64,000 nucleotides of DNA from a virus: positions 62,001 to 126,000 of the IMG/VR virus record IMGVR_UViG_3300030329_003696. One strand, written 5' to 3'. Under the pieces are notes generated by a model, which did no database searches, had not been told where the DNA came from, and saw nothing but the letters and a program-made list of their open reading frames with translations. The position numbers and the translations under genes were made by a program. Positions within the stretch are counted from its first letter, which is position 1, and each line of letters opens with the position of its first letter. Below are positions 47,942-53,965 of this stretch, one piece after another.

Positions 47942-48323
47942 AATCGCAGTACGCCTCCCATGCGTCGTAATCGTTGTAAGTATCCTCGAACGGCTCGCCG
48001 TTGTACGGATCGTCATATAGTTCATTGTCGCCAACGCAGGCGAAATCCTCATCGTCGTAGAGGTTATCGGATCGCATACCTTCTTCCCACGCGATGGCTT
48101 CCTCCGTCCACTCGTACTCGTCGGTGGTGTCGAGTTCACCGATAGAATCATCGGTGTCATCTTCCCACCCTTCGGGTGCGGACAGTTGGAAATCCTCCGG
48201 CTCCGGCAGAGGCTCTGATGCCTCTTGTGAGTCGAGCCACTCGTGGTACTCAGCCCAATCAGCCGCAGTCGGCTCGTAAGAGGTGATTTCTTCGCAGTGG
48301 ATTTGTGTGTCGAACTTGGTCAT
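47934..48323 (-). CDS. Extremely acidic protein, 129 aa
   Basis: About 40 D/E against only two K and one R; tyrosine- and tryptophan-rich. No known domain. The charge recalls DNA-mimic proteins that block restriction or nucleoid proteins (Ocr, Arn, Gam types), but no sequence match is claimed. Own strong promoter. Confidence 0.6.
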   Translation of the reverse strand: MTKFDTQIHCEEITSYEPTAADWAEYHEWLDSQEASEPLPEPEDFQLSAPEGWEDDTDDSIGELDTTDEYEWTEEAIAWEEGMRSDNLYDDEDFACVGDNELYDDPYNGEPFEDTYNDYDAWEAYCDYE

Positions 48324-48362
48324 GTTGAAAACCTTTCAAAGAGTGATGTGTTGTATGCCTCT

Positions 48363-48390
48363 ATTATAACTAATATCGGCCAGTTGTCAA
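48363..48390 (-). promoter_or_regulatory. Sigma-70 promoter with GCCGATA spacer
   Basis: TTGACA, 16-base spacer ACTGGCCGATATTAGT, TATAAT. Confidence 0.85.
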
Positions 48391-48485
48391 GGGGTTCTTG
48401 AGAAAAAAAAGAAACTTTTTGGTAATTGAGTGATTGCGACAGAGCTTACCAAACTCCACACCCCGAAGGGGACGGTCAAGCGGTT

Positions 48486-48698
48486 CTACTCCTCGTCGGA
48501 GCCGAACAACTCATTCCAGCACTTGTCACAAGTGCCAGAGATGAGAAGCTCGCGTTGATCCGCTGAAAGCTCGGGGAGAGCATCTTGGATCAACTTGCCG
48601 CCTTGCCAAGCAACGAATCCCTCGATGTTAACCGTGAGATCCGTCACCTCTTTACAAAGGCGACAGGGAACCGCAACGACTGATGTCATTGCTAACAT
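48486..48698 (-). CDS. Small zinc-finger protein, 70 aa, probably leaderless
   Basis: CRLC (12-15) and CDKC (56-59) form a split zinc site. The ATG lies 6 bases after TATAAT, as in the 47.1 kb gene; an internal ATG (MTSVVAV) has no ribosome site either. Behind the stop comes TTGACC plus a CCCC-TTCG-GGGG hairpin. Confidence 0.52.
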   Translation of the reverse strand: MLAMTSVVAVPCRLCKEVTDLTVNIEGFVAWQGGKLIQDALPELSADQRELLISGTCDKCWNELFGSDEE

Positions 48699-48704
48699 GA
48701 TTTA

Positions 48705-48733
48705 ATTATATCATAAAGAGTTGATCTTGTCAA
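48705..48733 (-). promoter_or_regulatory. Sigma-70 promoter
   Basis: TTGACA, 17-base spacer, TATAAT, directly abutting the 48.7 kb start codon. Confidence 0.82.
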
Positions 48734-48749
48734 GGGGTATTTGGAAATT

Positions 48750-48818
48750 TTACGATAAAACTTCTGCACCCAGAAGACCAACGAGACACGCACAAACCAG
48801 TAAAATAAAAAACGTCAT
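48750..48818 (-). CDS. Membrane peptide, 22 aa
   Basis: MTFFILLVCACLVGLLGAEV then LS, one membrane helix, behind AAAGGAGG. The -10 of its promoter touches this ribosome site. Confidence 0.5.
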   Translation of the reverse strand: MTFFILLVCACLVGLLGAEVLS

Positions 48819-48831
48819 ATCAACTTCCTCC

Positions 48832-48860
48832 TTTATACTATATATATCGGCAGGAGTCAA
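48832..48860 (-). promoter_or_regulatory. Sigma-70 promoter with GCCGATA spacer
   Basis: TTGACT, 17-base spacer CCTGCCGATATATATAG, TATAAA. Confidence 0.78.
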
Positions 48861-48903
48861 TAGCAAACTTAACAAAAAACCAAAAAAAAGCAAAAAAACC
48901 CGG

Positions 48904-48933
48904 CCGGGCGGCCCCGGATCGTCCCGGTGTCAA
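48904..48933 (-). repeat. GC-rich palindromic element 6
   Basis: TTGACA, CCGGGACGAT, core CCGGGGCCGCCCGG (48917-48904), CCGGG, then T7. The 48934-49030 stretch beside it has no gene. Confidence 0.84.
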
Positions 48934-49030
48934 CCCCTTTGGTTTGGATAATACATAGATGGCGGGTACGGCTGGAGGCGTCTCGTCTCACCCTCACACG
49001 CTTTACCGACGAGTTGACCTTACCATCTAT

Positions 49031-49198
49031 TTATAGTGAGACATCACGAACACCGCGAAGGATACCCAACCGGCGGAACATGCGAACCACAAAATTGACT
49101 TTAGCCTGTCGTTCATTTTCCAATCTCCTTTTTTCAATATTTTCTAATCGTTGACAATAACGTGCCAACTCATTGGCGTGTGTCCTTCTCATTCTCAT
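49031..49198 (-). CDS. Small basic protein, 55 aa
   Basis: MRMRRTHANELARYCQRLEN, helical, Arg-rich. Start overlaps the upstream stop (ATGA). Unrecognised. Confidence 0.52.
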   Translation of the reverse strand: MRMRRTHANELARYCQRLENIEKRRLENERQAKVNFVVRMFRRLGILRGVRDVSL

Positions 49199-49278
49199 AG
49201 TATCAACCCCGATATAATACAACCGGCAATAAATGCAATCGTGCAAAATATAATTGCTTGCTTCTGTTCTTCGTTCAT
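49195..49278 (-). CDS. Membrane peptide, 27 aa
   Basis: MNEEQKQAIIFCTIAFIAGC, one membrane helix. Start overlaps the upstream stop, end overlaps the downstream start: a coupled three-gene chain. Confidence 0.55.
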   Translation of the reverse strand: MNEEQKQAIIFCTIAFIAGCIISGLIL

Positions 49279-49574
49279 AGTTCTGTACTCCATTCGTGAT
49301 ATTGTTCGGTACTCATAAAACTCATATCTTCACCGTGAGCAAGTACCCACGGAAAACCAAATTCATCTTCTACCCATAGTTCAAGCAAATCTAAATTGCC
49401 AGCGGCTACAGCTTCGTCAAGTACCTCAGTAGGTACAGCGACCTTCATAGAACTAATCGCTCCACCTTCAGGGGTTTCTCCAAACCACTCGCACTGTTGC
49501 CAGTTCGACGGTTTCAATATCCTGCAAAGTGTAACCATACAAACGCCCATCGGGGGCAAAATTCCATCATTCAT
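49275..49574 (-). CDS. Hypothetical protein, 99 aa
   Basis: Soluble, acidic, with WFGETPEGGAISSMKVAVP. Overlaps its neighbours by single bases. Unrecognised. Confidence 0.54.
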   Translation of the reverse strand: MNDGILPPMGVCMVTLCRILKPSNWQQCEWFGETPEGGAISSMKVAVPTEVLDEAVAAGNLDLLELWVEDEFGFPWVLAHGEDMSFMSTEQYHEWSTEL

Positions 49575-50008
49575 TATTCGGTCTCCAAGTCATCCCATTC
49601 AATCAGTCCACCGTTAACCATACCACGAACAAAAGCGTATTCGTTTTTGGCAAGCTGAATTTCATCGGCTTCGTTTTCGCCATAGTCAAAACCACTTTCC
49701 ATATCGACGAAATCCGTACCGCCTTTATGCGTGGTGTAAATTGCTTTTTCCTCGAATTGCTTTCTCAGCTTTTCGATGTTGCGAGCTTTTGCCGCTTTCG
49801 CTTTTTGGTGTGCGGTTTCGGTTTCTTCTTCTTCCGCAATCAATTCATTCAAGCGTGCAAGCGTACGACCACCACGAATCTTGTCGTGATACTTTTCAGG
49901 CAGCAAATCGTTAGGAACTTCGATGCACTCAGCGAACACGCCTTCAACGTGTGCATTGAGTTCGTCGATGTTGTTGAATCCGCAGTAAGGTTTAGTTGAG
50001 TCTAGCAT
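49574..50008 (-). CDS. Hypothetical coiled-coil protein, 144 aa
   Basis: A long charged helix in the middle (EEEETETAHQKAKAAKARNI). GAAAGGAAAA before the ATG. First gene of a four-gene unit. Unrecognised. Confidence 0.56.
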   Translation of the reverse strand: MLDSTKPYCGFNNIDELNAHVEGVFAECIEVPNDLLPEKYHDKIRGGRTLARLNELIAEEEETETAHQKAKAAKARNIEKLRKQFEEKAIYTTHKGGTDFVDMESGFDYGENEADEIQLAKNEYAFVRGMVNGGLIEWDDLETE

Positions 50009-50041
50009 AGTTTTCCTTTCGAGTGTGTTTTGTATATCTAA

Positions 50042-50070
50042 ATTTTACTTTATGAAATTGTATTTGTCAA
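50042..50070 (-). promoter_or_regulatory. Sigma-70 promoter, no CCGAT motif
   Basis: TTGACA, 17-base spacer, TAAAAT. Confidence 0.7.
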
Positions 50071-50222
50071 GGGGTTTCAGAAACTTTTTCCGACTTTTTT
50101 GCTTCTTTGTCTATGACAACCATAGCGTCAATAATAGCGTTTGTGGCTGCCCTTGATGCTCCGGCTTCCTTAGCCTTGTGCCATACTTCCCACAACAGTG
50201 ATTTTAGTTCTTTCGTTTTCAT
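50067..50222 (-). CDS. Small helical protein, 51 aa
   Basis: MKTKELKSLLWEVWHKAKEA and an AATNAIIDAMVVIDKEAK helix. GAAAGGAAAG before the ATG. Unrecognised. Confidence 0.55.
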   Translation of the reverse strand: MKTKELKSLLWEVWHKAKEAGASRAATNAIIDAMVVIDKEAKKSEKVSETP

Positions 50223-50247
50223 TTTCTTTCCTTTCGTTATGTTTATC

Positions 50248-50276
50248 ATTATACCATAATTATCGGCACTTGTCAA
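50248..50276 (-). promoter_or_regulatory. Sigma-70 promoter with GCCGATA spacer
   Basis: TTGACA, 17-base spacer AGTGCCGATAATTATGG, TATAAT. Confidence 0.85.
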
Positions 50277-50288
50277 TAGCAATCTTAA

Positions 50289-50405
50289 CTAATTCTCATA
50301 ATAATTTAATATTTTTGTGACAACCCAGCCGACTGGAATCAACAACGCCGGAACAATTACGAACATCATCAATTCTTCGTTTTCAATCATCCACTCAAAA
50401 CTCAT
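50289..50405 (-). CDS. Membrane peptide, 38 aa
   Basis: MSFEWMIENEELMMFVIVPA then LLIPVGWVV, one membrane helix. AAAGGAAAG before the ATG. Confidence 0.56.
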   Translation of the reverse strand: MSFEWMIENEELMMFVIVPALLIPVGWVVTKILNYYEN

Positions 50406-50431
50406 AGCTTTCCTTTCGTGTTAACTTCTTA

Positions 50432-50460
50432 AGTCTATCATATATATCGGCCACTGTCAA
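50432..50460 (-). promoter_or_regulatory. Sigma-70-like promoter, weak -10
   Basis: TTGACA, GTGGCCGATA, and TAGACT after a 17-base spacer. Confidence 0.6.
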
Positions 50461-50504
50461 GGGCAATCTTTAGAAAATCTCAAAAAAAAGGCAAAAAATC
50501 CCGG

Positions 50505-50534
50505 CCGGGGCCGCCCGGATCGACTCACTGTCAA
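50505..50534 (-). repeat. GC-rich palindromic element 7
   Basis: TTGACA, GTGAGTCGAT, core CCGGGCGGCCCCGG (50518-50505), CCGGG, T6. The promoter only 45 bases away begins TTGACAGTGGCCGATA, sharing most of its first 16 bases. Confidence 0.85.
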
Positions 50535-50557
50535 TAGGGAAAGTTTGAAAAAGACAA
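50528..50557. repeat. 30-bp exact repeat, copy 1
   Basis: Identical to 51375-51404. Contains the element's TGTCAA box and a GGGAAA arm that pairs with TTTCCC downstream, a likely terminator for the 50.6 kb gene. Confidence 0.85.
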
Positions 50558-50571
50558 GTTTTTCCCAGTTT

Positions 50572-50784
50572 TTAGAACCCGCCTAATCCGTGCATGTCGT
50601 GCAACACATCCCAAGCCGATTGGGAAGCGTTCCATTCATCGACAGTCATTCCGAATTGTTCATGAATTGGGATCTCTTTGACTTCCGATTCTTTCCAGCT
50701 ATTGCCGTTTGCAATGCTTGGCTTGTCAGAGCCACCGATTAACAAATACTGTTTTCCCTGTTCGGGCTTATCTTTTTTAGTCAT
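50572..50784 (-). CDS. Hypothetical protein, 70 aa
   Basis: Contains IHEQFGMTVDEWNASQSAWD. GAAAGG before the ATG. Unrecognised. Confidence 0.54.
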   Translation of the reverse strand: MTKKDKPEQGKQYLLIGGSDKPSIANGNSWKESEVKEIPIHEQFGMTVDEWNASQSAWDVLHDMHGLGGF

Positions 50785-50840
50785 AATCTTTCCTTTCGTT
50801 GATTTCTTATATTATTATTATCGTCTATGGGCGTGACACG

Positions 50841-51053
50841 TTAGGTCATCCGAACGTATTTTCCTACAAGTTTATGCCACTTTTTCATGACATATTCGTA
50901 TTTGCCCTGACACTCAGGATTGCCTATTGCAGCTCCGGTTGAACCTACCCAACTACAGATTGCCCACTTGTTTGTATGATTGCATCGCACTAGGTAACGC
51001 ATGCCGGTTGGCGTATCTTTGGTCATTCTGATTGTATAAGGTTGGTAGTTCAT
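50841..51053 (-). CDS. Hypothetical protein, 70 aa
   Basis: Basic, beta-rich (MNYQPYTIRMTKDTPTGMRY), three cysteines. GAAAGGAAAG before the ATG at 51053. Behind a diverged TTGGCA promoter. Unrecognised. Confidence 0.55.
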   Translation of the reverse strand: MNYQPYTIRMTKDTPTGMRYLVRCNHTNKWAICSWVGSTGAAIGNPECQGKYEYVMKKWHKLVGKYVRMT

Positions 51054-51079
51054 AATCTTTCCTTTCGATTGCTTTCTAT

Positions 51080-51107
51080 AGTATATATAGTGCATTACCC
51101 GTGCCAA
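51080..51107 (-). promoter_or_regulatory. Diverged promoter TTGGCA/TATACT
   Basis: 16-base spacer. The -35 is part of a TTTGGCACGGGT box repeated elsewhere in this region. Confidence 0.6.
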
Positions 51108-51191
51108 ACGTGCCGATTGAGCCAATAAAATAAAATAATCTTTTATTAGCCTGTAAAACAAGGGGTTTCAGAACATAAATAAATTTTTGTG

Positions 51192-51214
51192 TTTTGGCAT
51201 GGGTTTTGGCATGG
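51192..51214 (+). repeat. Tandem TTTTGGCATGG repeats
   Basis: Two copies 12 bases apart. Further copies: 41483-41493 (+), 51333-51343 (minus) and 51098-51109 (minus). Confidence 0.75.
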
Positions 51215-51223
51215 CTTGAAAAG

Positions 51224-51283
51224 TGTTATCAAATTGATACAACCTGTTATCAAATTGTCCTAATGCTACTATACAAGTATAAT
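51224..51283 (+). promoter_or_regulatory. Rightward promoter with two operator-like repeats
   Basis: TTGTCC, 17-base spacer, TATAAT (51255-51283) on the plus strand, against the direction of all nearby genes. The direct repeat TGTTATCAAATTG (51224-51236 and 51245-51257) overlaps and precedes the -35. Confidence 0.65.
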
Positions 51284-51351
51284 ACGAGGTAACCAAAAAT
51301 CAAAATGATGACACATTAACATAGAGCAAATACCGTGCCAAAAATTGCCGA

Positions 51352-51381
51352 CCGGGCGGCCCCGGAGCTGGTGGCTGTCAA
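51352..51381 (-). repeat. GC-rich palindromic element 8
   Basis: TTGACA, GCCACCAGCT, core CCGGGGCCGCCCGG (51365-51352). Confidence 0.82.
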
Positions 51382-51404
51382 TAGGGAAAGTTTGAAAAAG
51401 ACAA
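51375..51404. repeat. 30-bp exact repeat, copy 2
   Basis: Identical to 50528-50557; forms a bidirectional terminator hairpin here. Confidence 0.85.
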
Positions 51405-51420
51405 ACTTTTTCCTAGTTTT

Positions 51421-51945
51421 TTATAGCTCATCTGGGAAGTCTTCCATGTCAAACAGCTCAACGTGTTTGTGTACCAAGTCCAGAGGGACGGGAAGATTGT
51501 ACCCTTTGCGGCTTTCCTTTCGTTTAGAAGCCCACTGATCCCAGAACCTTTCGCTAGTTGTCCATTTCAATATGATTCCCTCGGTCGGATGAACAAAAGC
51601 GAAAACAATATACTCAAACGATTCCGGACATATTCCCATAAAGAAAAACCGTTTATTAGTCTGATTGCTATTGGTCACCAAAGCCGATTTTACCTCAACT
51701 CTCACAGGGCGGTCTGTAAGCTCAACCGTAATATCCCACTCGCCCGTATGAACGGTTTGAGTTGCTTCAAAGCCCATATTTTTAATGTGTGAGAAGACTA
51801 CGCTTTCAATGCGTGTTCCTCGGTTTGTGGAAGTCATCTTTGACGCAGCGAAAGAGGATGGGCAATGATCCCCATAAAGCGACTTGTTTCCTTCTTGTCC
51901 TTCTGCGTCGATTAACTGATCAAGTGTGATTTCGTTGTAGCTCAT
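51421..51945 (-). CDS. PD-(D/E)XK nuclease-like protein, 174 aa
   Basis: The core motif is visible: GTRIESVVFSHIKNMGF (E on the first helix), GEWDITVELTD (D) and RVEVKSAL (E-x-K). This is the layout of a restriction-endonuclease-like fold. Target unknown. Own promoter at 52.0 kb, convergent terminator at its end. Confidence 0.7.
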   Translation of the reverse strand: MSYNEITLDQLIDAEGQEGNKSLYGDHCPSSFAASKMTSTNRGTRIESVVFSHIKNMGFEATQTVHTGEWDITVELTDRPVRVEVKSALVTNSNQTNKRFFFMGICPESFEYIVFAFVHPTEGIILKWTTSERFWDQWASKRKESRKGYNLPVPLDLVHKHVELFDMEDFPDEL

Positions 51946-51988
51946 TTTTTTACCTTTGCTTGTGTTGTGCTTAATTGCTTATGTCTTA

Positions 51989-52016
51989 ATTATAATATAC
52001 TTATCGGATTTGTCAA
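51989..52016 (-). promoter_or_regulatory. Sigma-70 promoter with CCGATA spacer
   Basis: TTGACA, 16-base spacer AATCCGATAAGTATAT, TATAAT. Confidence 0.85.
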
Positions 52017-52046
52017 GGGGAATCTTTAATAATTCCCAAAGTTTTT

Positions 52047-52355
52047 TTATCCTGCTACCCATGCGTGCAACGATGCTTCATCCCATTTACGGGGAAAGCC
52101 CGAAGCATCGCAATCGCTAGGGCAACCGCACTGAATCCAAACCTTGGCCGAATTCAGAAGCTCGCTCAATGGAGCGTATGGCGAATAATTGAAAACCATA
52201 GCGTTGCCGATTGGATCAACGACGTAAGCAATCAGCTTGGTAACCATTACGTTACCATCTGGATCGAGTTCGCTAATCTTATCAACCCATAGGGTATGAT
52301 CTTCAAGGCCGTAGTTTTCAGAATTAAAGATATTTTTAACAGCTTCAGTTTTCAT
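52047..52355 (-). CDS. Hypothetical protein, 102 aa
   Basis: Soluble, acidic, with IQCGCPSDCDASG (three Cys) near the end. AAAGGAAAG upstream. Unrecognised. Confidence 0.55.
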   Translation of the reverse strand: MKTEAVKNIFNSENYGLEDHTLWVDKISELDPDGNVMVTKLIAYVVDPIGNAMVFNYSPYAPLSELLNSAKVWIQCGCPSDCDASGFPRKWDEASLHAWVAG

Positions 52356-52390
52356 TTTAACTTTCCTTTGTGTTGTTTTGTTATGTTCTT

Positions 52391-52419
52391 ATTATACTAT
52401 AACTATCGGCAAAAGTCAA
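52391..52419 (-). promoter_or_regulatory. Sigma-70 promoter with GCCGATA spacer
   Basis: TTGACT, 17-base spacer TTTGCCGATAGTTATAG, TATAAT. Confidence 0.84.
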
Positions 52420-52432
52420 GGGGTATCTTGAA

Positions 52433-52540
52433 CTATTTTTCAAAAATATTGAAATAAATAATGTGTGCCCCAAGCGTTGCGATTGATACAATAATGCCGG
52501 TTGAAACGATAATCTTCGAGAGAATTTCTAATTGTGCCAT
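52433..52540 (-). CDS. Membrane peptide, 35 aa (paralogue of 53.7 kb peptide)
   Basis: MAQLEILSKIIVSTGIIVSI then HIIYFNIFEK. The end HIIYFNI is shared with the peptide at 53699-53797. ATG at 52540 is 7 bases after AAAGGAA. One membrane helix. Confidence 0.6.
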   Translation of the reverse strand: MAQLEILSKIIVSTGIIVSIATLGAHIIYFNIFEK

Positions 52541-52578
52541 TTTCATTTTCCTTTGTGTTGTGTTTTTGTTATGCTTCT

Positions 52579-52606
52579 ATTATACATAGATCGGCAGAAA
52601 TGTCAA
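52579..52606 (-). promoter_or_regulatory. Sigma-70 promoter with GCCGATC spacer
   Basis: TTGACA, 16-base spacer TTTCTGCCGATCTATG, TATAAT. Confidence 0.84.
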
Positions 52607-52646
52607 TAGGCTTTAGCTAAAAATCCAGAAAAAAAGCAAAGTTTTT

Positions 52647-52676
52647 CCGGGGCCGCCCGGATCGCCCAGGTGTCAA
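52647..52676 (-). repeat. GC-rich palindromic element 9
   Basis: TTGACA, CCTGGGCGAT, core CCGGGCGGCCCCGG (52660-52647), then AAAAAC and a T-rich tract. Confidence 0.83.
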
Positions 52677-52732
52677 CAGTAAATCTGGTCTTTTTGTCGA
52701 AGTACTGTGACGCCCCTAGGCGATTGGTTAGG

Positions 52733-53014
52733 CTAAGACGGCAAGCATCCGTCAACTATACCACCGTGAGCGTCAAGCTCTGCCTGTACTACCTCAATCG
52801 GCACGAAACCATAAACGGTCTCGGTGTAGTCGCTAGTACCGCACAGCTCTGCATAGTTGCGTAGCTCTGCTGTCTTTGGTGTAGTGGTAGGAAATCCACA
52901 CTCTACAGTAAGCAGGTTGCCTGCTGTGTTACGTTGGCAGTAGCTACCATCGTGAGCCTGTACGCTGATATTAAAGCCATCGTTGCAAGTGATTCTAGGA
53001 TTGTGATTGTACAT
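52733..53014 (-). CDS. Hypothetical protein, 93 aa
   Basis: Begins MYNHNPRITCNDGFNISVQA; five cysteines; beta-rich. Similar in style to small conserved phage early proteins. Unrecognised. Confidence 0.56.
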   Translation of the reverse strand: MYNHNPRITCNDGFNISVQAHDGSYCQRNTAGNLLTVECGFPTTTPKTAELRNYAELCGTSDYTETVYGFVPIEVVQAELDAHGGIVDGCLPS

Positions 53015-53130
53015 AAGATAAACCTTTTCTAGTATAGTGTAGTTGTGTTGGCCATTGTTATTCTCTTAGGCTTGAGTGGTTATTGTTATAGTGTTAAACC
53101 TTCACTCAGGAATAGCTACACGCTACCCAT

Positions 53131-53364
53131 CTACTCGTTGGCGGTTCCGTACTTCTCGAAGTATCGACGCATAGCGTCCATCTTGGATTGCGGTACTTCC
53201 GTAACGCTGATAGTCTCAACGTCATTATGATAATGATTGTAACGGAAGCGGGTTTCACCGTGTTCGTTGGTGAATAGCGAATCCTGCCCAACAGTGCAGA
53301 ATGTAGTTTCTCGACCTGTTACTGGGTGTATAGCCAGAACGTCAAAGTTTTTTTTGTTAGTCAT
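53131..53364 (-). CDS. Hypothetical protein, 77 aa
   Basis: MTNKKNFDVLAIHPVTGRET, beta front and helical end (KMDAMRRYFEKYG). GAAAGG before the ATG. Unrecognised. Confidence 0.56.
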   Translation of the reverse strand: MTNKKNFDVLAIHPVTGRETTFCTVGQDSLFTNEHGETRFRYNHYHNDVETISVTEVPQSKMDAMRRYFEKYGTANE

Positions 53365-53405
53365 ATTGTTACCTTTCGTGAATGACTGTTGTGTGTTATG
53401 CTTTA

Positions 53406-53434
53406 AGTATACCATACTTATCGGCGTTTGTCAA
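53406..53434 (-). promoter_or_regulatory. Sigma-70 promoter with GCCGATA spacer
   Basis: TTGACA, 17-base spacer AACGCCGATAAGTATGG, TATACT. Confidence 0.84.
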
Positions 53435-53443
53435 GTGGTTTCT

Positions 53444-53614
53444 TTAACTATTCATGATATTTTTTAGAATATCTTTTCTAGCCCAAAGCACTTCCAATTC
53501 GTTCATTATCTCAGTTTTCTTATAGCGTGAACGTGCGTTGGCGTGTTCGTTGACTTTCGCTTCAATTTGTCGGTTAGTCGTGAACAGTTTCAGTTTAGCT
53601 TCGTTGCGAGTCAT
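53444..53614 (-). CDS. Small basic helical protein, 56 aa
   Basis: MTRNEAKLKLFTTNRQIEAK and NELEVLWARKDILKN: a helical hairpin. GAAAGG before the ATG. Unrecognised. Confidence 0.55.
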   Translation of the reverse strand: MTRNEAKLKLFTTNRQIEAKVNEHANARSRYKKTEIMNELEVLWARKDILKNIMNS

Positions 53615-53656
53615 GTTGTGTTCCTTTCGAGAACGTTGTTTAATTGTTATGTCTTA

Positions 53657-53685
53657 AGTATATTATATATATCGGCAAAAGTCAA
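53657..53685 (-). promoter_or_regulatory. Sigma-70 promoter with GCCGATA spacer
   Basis: TTGACT, 17-base spacer TTTGCCGATATATATAA, TATACT. Confidence 0.83.
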
Positions 53686-53698
53686 TAGCAATCTTTAA

Positions 53699-53797
53699 TT
53701 ATTTTCCAAGAATATTAAAATAAATTATGTGTCCGATTAAACCTGCGAAAGCTGTTACTGTGCCGATTGTTACGATTGTTGTTGCGATGATTGTCAT
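53699..53797 (-). CDS. Membrane peptide, 32 aa (paralogue of 52.4 kb peptide)
   Basis: MTIIATTIVTIGTVTAFAGL then IGHIIYFNILGK. Shares the HIIYFNI end and the Gly/Ile helix with 52433-52540. Single-gene unit. Confidence 0.6.
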   Translation of the reverse strand: MTIIATTIVTIGTVTAFAGLIGHIIYFNILGK

Positions 53798-53830
53798 AGT
53801 TAACCTTTCGTTGTTGTTTGTTATGCTTTA

Positions 53831-53859
53831 AGTATATCATAAAGATCGGCACTTGTCAA
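53831..53859 (-). promoter_or_regulatory. Sigma-70 promoter with GCCGATC spacer
   Basis: TTGACA, 17-base spacer AGTGCCGATCTTTATGA, TATACT. Confidence 0.83.
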
Positions 53860-53903
53860 TAGTAAACTGAAATAATTCTGAAAAAAAACAGAAAAAATCT
53901 GAT

Positions 53904-53950
53904 CCGGGCCCCCCCAGCTTATGTGGTGGGTGTTTTATCTTCGATGTCAA
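53904..53950 (-). repeat. GC-rich palindromic element 10 (diverged)
   Basis: Core CTGGGGGGGCCCGG (53917-53904); the TTGACA box (53950-53945) is 27 bases away instead of 10. Outer copy of the family. Confidence 0.65.
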
Positions 53951-53965
53951 TCTACTTTTCAATAA

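Larger units (their letters stand above)
51290..51424 (+). ncRNA. Candidate rightward small RNA, antisense to neighbours
   Basis: From the promoter above to a plus-strand terminator: stem GGAAAGTTTG/CAAAC...TTTCC at 51385-51413 followed by TAGTTTTTTAT. No reading frame beyond four codons. It runs across GC-rich element 8 and the stop codon of the 51.4 kb gene. Confidence 0.5.

Noticed and set aside
41507-53950. CRISPR array from regularly repeated GC-rich units
   Set aside because: Spacing is 0.5-1.8 kb and irregular, with genes between; no spacers and no cas genes.
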